Positions 60,172 to 64,000 of a stretch of 64,000 nucleotides of DNA are shown in pieces. This stretch comes from Prevotella sp. (GTDB taxonomy: Bacteria > Bacteroidota > Bacteroidia > Bacteroidales > Bacteroidaceae): assembly GCA_017651265.1 (NCBI GenBank), contig JAGCDO010000029.1, positions 62,001 through 126,000 of the forward strand. The letters run 5' to 3'. Both the position numbers and the translations under genes were made by a program. Every line of letters begins with the position of its first letter. The stretch's first letter is position 1. The notes beneath the pieces were generated by a model. The model made no database searches. It saw only the letters and a program-made list of their open reading frames with translations, and had not been told where the DNA came from.

Positions 60172-60843
60172 ATGATGACCATATTGACCCAACGAGAGCT
60201 GTTTCTGATCGTGCTGTGTACCGTAACCTACGTAGCATTGTTCGTGGTAGCCGTGCAGAACAGTCGAAGGAAAATCCTTCTTCTGGAGGAACGATTAAAT
60301 AAGGTACGCGCGATTCAGGAAGACCTCCAGGCACAGAGCAGACAGAGTATCGAGCTTAACAAGAACAAGATTGCCGATCTGGAACGGATGCTGGAGAAGC
60401 TCGATGATGAGAACTCCGTGCTGCGCCTTGAACTGGAAGAGAAGAAAGCACGCCTTGATTATAATAATAAGGTGGCGATCATTGAACAGGAGAAACGACA
60501 GCAGGCCGAGACCTTGATCTTCAGTTCGGATATCTACCAGCAGATACAGGTCAATTTGGACAAAGGAAGGATGATGACCCAGAACGACTGGACAGAGCTG
60601 ACCCGACTGATCGACGGTATCTACACAGGGTTCACAGAAAAGCTGTACAGCTTGTGCAAGCTCTCCTCGCAAGACTACTACGTGAGTCTGCTCATCAAAG
60701 CACGCATCCAACCCAAGGATATTGCCACACTCACGGCACATTCCAAGGAAAGCGTAGCCTCCACCCGCAGTCGTCTATACCAGAAGGTGTTCGGCAGGAA
60801 GGGTTCTTCCAAGGATTGGGACGATTTTATTTTATCGATATAA
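60172..60843 (+). CDS. Membrane-tethered protein with coiled coil and C-terminal HTH
   Basis: A 223-residue protein: one N-terminal membrane helix (LFLIVLCTVTYVALFVVAV), a coiled coil (about 30-115, rich in E, K, L, Q), and a C-terminal segment (YVSLLIKARIQPKDIATLTA, then HSKESVASTRSRLYQKVFG) like the LuxR-type HTH ending many Bacteroidota TPR regulators (KDWDDFILSI as the usual end). The TPR sensor part is absent. It precedes nfeD by 19 bp. Confidence 0.75.
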   Translation: MMTILTQRELFLIVLCTVTYVALFVVAVQNSRRKILLLEERLNKVRAIQEDLQAQSRQSIELNKNKIADLERMLEKLDDENSVLRLELEEKKARLDYNNKVAIIEQEKRQQAETLIFSSDIYQQIQVNLDKGRMMTQNDWTELTRLIDGIYTGFTEKLYSLCKLSSQDYYVSLLIKARIQPKDIATLTAHSKESVASTRSRLYQKVFGRKGSSKDWDDFILSI

Positions 60844-60862
60844 CCATTAAAACAAATAGGAT

Positions 60863-61315
60863 ATGATTGAGTATTTTTCACAACACTTATGGCAGATATG
60901 GGCTGTAATCGCCGTGGTCTGCCTCATCCTGGAGCTGACAGCAGGCGATTTCTTCATCATCTGCTTCTCCATCGGAGCCGTCTTTGCAGGTATCTGCGAT
61001 CCGCTCGGACTGGGTTTCTATGGACAGATCGTGGTATTTGCCATCTTCACGCTCCTGAGCTTGTATTTCGTACGTCCCTTTGCCTTACGCTATCTGCATA
61101 AGAACGAAGATAACCGTGTGAGCAACGCCGATGCACTGATCGGACGTAGGGGCAGGGTAGTGGAAACCATTGAGGCAGGAGGCTTCGGTCGTGTAGCCAT
61201 CGATGGTGATGTATGGAAGGCTATCTCCCATGCTACCACCGATATCCCGGTAGGCACATTCGTACGTGTCGTCGACCGTGAAAGTATCATCATCACCGTC
61301 GAGGTGGATGAATAA
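60863..61315 (+). CDS. NfeD-family membrane protein
   Basis: A 150-residue protein with membrane segments in the first 75 residues (LWQIWAVIAVVCLILELTAG, FFIICFSIGAVFAGI, IVVFAIFTLLSLYF) and a C-terminal OB-fold domain (ALIGRRGRVVETIEAGGFGR, VRVVDRESIIITVE). NfeD proteins work with SPFH proteins; the SPFH gene follows at 61355. Confidence 0.88.
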   Translation: MIEYFSQHLWQIWAVIAVVCLILELTAGDFFIICFSIGAVFAGICDPLGLGFYGQIVVFAIFTLLSLYFVRPFALRYLHKNEDNRVSNADALIGRRGRVVETIEAGGFGRVAIDGDVWKAISHATTDIPVGTFVRVVDRESIIITVEVDE

Positions 61316-61354
61316 TCAACAAAGGAATCATTAACTTTTAAATACTTTACAATT

Positions 61355-62314
61355 ATGTTAGGAGACATTATGACTTATGTATTGATAGCCATCGTCATCT
61401 TGGTGGTTATCATCGCGAAGAAAGCACTGGTGATTATCCCGCAGTCGGAAACAAAGATTATCGAGCGTCTGGGTAAGTACTACGCTACACTGAACCCGGG
61501 TATTAACATCATCATCCCGTTCATCGACCGTGCCAAGGAGATCGTGGTGCTGAACCGTGGCCGCTATTCTTACTCTAACAGTATTGATCTGCGTGAGCAG
61601 GTGTACGACTTCCCCTCGCAGAACGTGATTACAAAGGATAATATCCAGATGGAGATCAACGCCCTGCTGTATTTCCAGATTGTGGATCCTTTCAAGGCTG
61701 TGTATGAGATTTCGAATCTGCCGAACGCTATCGAGAAGCTTACACAGACCACCTTGCGTAACATCATTGGTGAGATGGAGCTGGATGAGACACTGACTTC
61801 TCGTGATACCATCAACACGAAGCTGCGTGCCGTTCTCGACGACGCTACAGATAAGTGGGGTGTGAAGGTGAACCGCGTAGAGTTGCAGGATATCATTCCG
61901 CCAAGCACCGTTCTCAATGCCATGGAGAAGCAGATGCAGGCAGAGCGTAACAAGCGTGCACAGATCCTTACCTCAGAAGGTGAGAAGGCTGCAGAGATCC
62001 TTGCATCAGAAGGTGAGAAGACCGCTATGATCAACCGTGCTGAGGCTTCTAAGCAGCAGGCCATCCTTCATGCTGAAGGTGAGGCTCAGGCTCGCATCCG
62101 CAAGGCTGAGGCTGAGGCCATCGCTATCGAGAAGATTACAGAGGCAGTGGGCAAGAGTACGAATCCTGCCAACTACCTGCTCGCACAGAAGTATATCCAG
62201 ATGATGGAAGAGCTGGCTAAGGGCGACAAGACCAAGACGGTTTATCTGCCTTACGAGGCTACTAACGTGATGGGATCCATCGGTGGTATCAAAGAGCTCT
62301 TCAAGGGAGAATAA
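61355..62314 (+). CDS. SPFH/Band 7 protein, QmcA-like
   Basis: A 319-residue membrane-anchored stomatin-family protein. N-terminal helix (YVLIAIVILVVIIAKKALVI), then the Band 7 core (IIPQSETKIIERLGKYYATL, NVITKDNIQMEINALLYFQI, NIIGEMELDETLTSRDTINT), and a long alanine/glutamate-rich helical stretch (SEGEKAAEILASEGEKTAMI) typical of QmcA/stomatin. It forms the classical pair with the preceding NfeD and is probably involved in membrane quality control. Confidence 0.92.
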   Translation: MLGDIMTYVLIAIVILVVIIAKKALVIIPQSETKIIERLGKYYATLNPGINIIIPFIDRAKEIVVLNRGRYSYSNSIDLREQVYDFPSQNVITKDNIQMEINALLYFQIVDPFKAVYEISNLPNAIEKLTQTTLRNIIGEMELDETLTSRDTINTKLRAVLDDATDKWGVKVNRVELQDIIPPSTVLNAMEKQMQAERNKRAQILTSEGEKAAEILASEGEKTAMINRAEASKQQAILHAEGEAQARIRKAEAEAIAIEKITEAVGKSTNPANYLLAQKYIQMMEELAKGDKTKTVYLPYEATNVMGSIGGIKELFKGE

Positions 62315-62321
62315 CCCAAGG

Positions 62322-63401
62322 CTATTTCATTTCCTGGAAAGCTGACTTGATGTCGGCGGCGGTGAGTTCAACCAATTCATCGTCGCCGACATTCTTTGTC
62401 TTCGACAGTCGGTTGGCCTGACACTGAATGGCTTTCTCGAAGAGGTTACGCACATAACGGGCATTACCGAAGTTGCGGTCTTTATGCTGAACAGCCTGTT
62501 CCAAGCCTTGATGGAGTAAGTCGGCACCTTCCTTGGTAATGGTATATTCGTTCTTCTTCAGGTAAAGACGGAAGATGTCATACAGCTCGCCAGAGGAGTA
62601 GTCGGGGAAGTTGATATAACGGTTGAAACGCGACTGCAGTCCGGGGTTCGTATCAATGAACTTCTTCATCTCGTTGGTGTAGCCAGCCACAATCACCACC
62701 AACTTGTCACGGTCGTCTTCCATACGTTTCAGCAACGTAGCCACAGCCTCTGCTCCATAATCCTGTGAACTCTCACTCTGAGTCAGCGCATACGCCTCGT
62801 CGATGAACAGCACACCGTTCAGGGCAGAGTCGCAGGCCGCATTCACCCGAGGGGCAGTCTGACCTACGTATTTCCCAATCAATCCGGAGCGGTCGGTCTC
62901 TACCAGATGACCTTTCTTCAAGATTCCTAAGTCCTTATAGATTCGTGCCACGATGCGTGCCACTGTGGTCTTACCTGTACCAGGACTACCGGTGAACACC
63001 AGGTGGTAGCTCAGTTTCGGACTCTTCAATCCTTTCTCCTCACGCATCTTCTGTACCTTGACGAAGTTTGCCAGGGAGCGCACCTCCTCTTTCACCGATT
63101 CCAGTCCGATCAGCTCATCCAACTCCTGATAGGGGTCACCCTCCATGGGCTTGTTCACCGTCATACTGTCTTCTTGTGCTCCTCCTTCAGAACGGTCCTC
63201 ACGGTCGCTGAACTTGTACTTCCTACCGCCGACATCGCTGCCGCTGTCGTCACTACTGTCAACAGTGACATATTTCTCACTACTGCTTTCAGCTTCGTTT
63301 CCGATAACCATCGTGAAGATACCTAAGAAGATGAATACCGCACAGATGGCGATGATGATGATGGTGAGTTGCTTACTCGTGAATTTCTCTTGAAGACTCA
63401 T
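62322..63401 (-). CDS. Membrane-anchored AAA+ ATPase, CbbX/SpoVK type
   Basis: A 359-residue protein. An N-terminal membrane helix (LTIIIIAICAVFIFLGIFTM), an acidic/serine-rich linker (about 40-85), then an AAA+ module: LIGLESVKEEV, Walker A FTGSPGTGKTTVAR, Walker B GVLFIDEAYAL, sensor VVIVAGY and NPGLQSRFNRYINF with arginine fingers. CbbX/SpoVK-type ATPases remodel protein complexes; the target here is unknown. Its start overlaps the upstream gene by four bases (ATGA). Confidence 0.85.
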   Translation of the reverse strand: MSLQEKFTSKQLTIIIIAICAVFIFLGIFTMVIGNEAESSSEKYVTVDSSDDSGSDVGGRKYKFSDREDRSEGGAQEDSMTVNKPMEGDPYQELDELIGLESVKEEVRSLANFVKVQKMREEKGLKSPKLSYHLVFTGSPGTGKTTVARIVARIYKDLGILKKGHLVETDRSGLIGKYVGQTAPRVNAACDSALNGVLFIDEAYALTQSESSQDYGAEAVATLLKRMEDDRDKLVVIVAGYTNEMKKFIDTNPGLQSRFNRYINFPDYSSGELYDIFRLYLKKNEYTITKEGADLLHQGLEQAVQHKDRNFGNARYVRNLFEKAIQCQANRLSKTKNVGDDELVELTAADIKSAFQEMK

Positions 63402-63820
63402 ATTCGTTTGATTTTTAGTATTATAGACATGTAAAGAAGATAAGGGACGAGGTAGCAGAGCAAGTCGGCTACATCAAACGTTCCAGGTAGCAGTCCTGTT
63501 AACTGCAGCAGTTCAGATACAGCACCGATGATAGGGATGATACCTGCAACAAAGATGCGGGTCTTAACTGACTGTCGGTACAGGAAATATTCGGTTGTCA
63601 GGATATAGGCAGCAGCCCACAGGGCACCGGGCAGACTGTAAATGATGAATTCCGGTAGCTGTGAACTGATACCCTCGCGCATGCTGTTGATGACTGTTGA
63701 CAGTCCGATAGCATCAGTCACATGGAACATCAGCAGGGTTTGCGGACGATACAGCAGATAGGTCATTCCACCTATCAGCAACATCATCATCCCCAGGGGC
63801 AGCTTCAGTCTTTGCGTCAT
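63398..63820 (-). CDS. Small integral membrane protein, possibly VanZ-like
   Basis: A 140-residue protein with four to five hydrophobic segments (LGMMMLLIGGMTYLLY; GALWAAAYILTTEYFLY; RIFVAGIIPIIGAVSELLQL; YLVPYLLYMSIIL). SELLQLTGLLPGTFDVADLL resembles the E-x-x-Q ... FDxxD pattern of VanZ-like proteins. Start ATG 63820, behind a TATCTTTG box (63847-63854); the longer frame from 63871 covers that promoter. It is translationally coupled to the AAA+ gene. Confidence 0.65.
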   Translation of the reverse strand: MTQRLKLPLGMMMLLIGGMTYLLYRPQTLLMFHVTDAIGLSTVINSMREGISSQLPEFIIYSLPGALWAAAYILTTEYFLYRQSVKTRIFVAGIIPIIGAVSELLQLTGLLPGTFDVADLLCYLVPYLLYMSIILKIKRI

Positions 63821-63846
63821 ATTCCTTGTTTTGCGCGATTTGCCGA

Positions 63847-63876
63847 CAAAGATACGAAAAGTCGGGAGCAAAACAA
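63847..63876 (-). promoter_or_regulatory. Promoter of the VanZ-like/AAA+ pair
   Basis: On the minus strand TTG (63874-63876) and TATCTTTG (63847-63854), 19 bp apart. Confidence 0.65.
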
Positions 63877-63905
63877 AGAAGATCTTTGTTTTTTTGTCCT
63901 TTTCT

Positions 63906-63936
63906 TTTGTATTATCTCCAATTTGTATTATCTTTG
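63906..63936 (+). promoter_or_regulatory. Promoter of wecB
   Basis: TTTG 63906-63909 and TATCTTTG 63929-63936, 19 bp apart, 22 bp before the first ATG. Divergent from the VanZ-like gene's promoter. Confidence 0.7.
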
Positions 63937-63958
63937 TGGCAATAAGTATAGAAACGAG

Positions 63959-64000
63959 ATGATGAACGTATGTATTGTGGCCGGTGCCCGCCCGAACTTC
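63959..64000 (+). CDS. wecB: UDP-N-acetylglucosamine 2-epimerase, N-terminal fragment (partial)
   Basis: The reading frame runs off the right edge after 14 residues, MMNVCIVAGARPNF, which matches the conserved start of non-hydrolysing UDP-GlcNAc 2-epimerases (V.G.RPNF.K). The enzyme makes UDP-ManNAc for surface polysaccharides. ATG 63962 is an alternative start. Identification rests on a short motif only. Confidence 0.7.
   Translation, partial: MMNVCIVAGARPNF

Overview
The window is a stretch of chromosome from a Bacteroidales member, most likely a Prevotella-type organism (Prevotella/Segatella/Xylanibacter group). The signs are two SusC/SusD pairs, promoters of the Bacteroidota type (TTTG or TTG, about 20 bp, TAnnTTTG), lipoprotein signal peptides, a propeller/AraC regulator, a T9SS-type C-terminal tail, and genes typical of the phylum (DUF4922, HsdR_N next to holA). 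I see no rRNA, tRNA, CRISPR array, insertion sequence or prophage. Several start sites were moved downstream of the longest reading frame because a TAnnTTTG box lies inside the apparent N-terminus.

Layout. 0-6.5 kb: a three-domain fusion (GT2, HIT-like DUF4922, SpoIID/LytB) followed by two AmpG-like permeases, suggesting peptidoglycan turnover or recycling. 6.5-8.6 kb: aguB and aguA (agmatine to putrescine); aguA is interrupted by a 7-bp repeat tract. 8.7-12.9 kb: a secreted MG2-type protein, a tiny ORF with a structured leader, and a lipoprotein nuclease. 12.9-14.6 kb: a 1.75-kb gene desert full of repeats and palindromes. 14.6-18.8 kb: Nif3-like protein, C4 zinc-ribbon protein, FucP-like transporter, DUF445 protein. 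18.85-31.9 kb: an arabinan-type polysaccharide utilization locus (kinase-less propeller/AraC regulator, SusC, SusD, a surface glycan-binding lipoprotein with repeated modules, two GH43 endo-arabinanases). 32.0-42.3 kb: a second SusCD operon with a PstS-like protein, an M14 carboxypeptidase and an S9 peptidase, which looks like a peptide-scavenging locus. 42.3-49.4 kb: a second copy of a structured repeat, a giant DUF4011-type helicase/nuclease, and a lone HsdR_N protein. 49.5-55.7 kb: holA, an XRE regulator, pyrK-pyrD, a candidate small RNA, aroC, slyD. 55.8-64 kb: a small secreted protein, a subtilase, an M48 protease with a tiny HExxH protein, a membrane-tethered HTH protein, NfeD and an SPFH protein, a SpoVK-type AAA+ with a VanZ-like protein, and the start of wecB.

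The most unusual signals are not single genes. (1) A family of heptanucleotide tandem tracts lies between and inside genes at about eleven places; in aguA one such tract shifts the frame upstream of the catalytic cysteine, so the gene may be switchable. (2) A roughly 190-nt element present twice (12.9 and 42.4 kb) has the same length in both copies, conserved nested hairpins and a compensatory base-pair change, and each copy is followed by 22-bp tandem repeats. (3) An orphan promoter and terminator pair between pyrD and aroC predicts a roughly 100-nt RNA.
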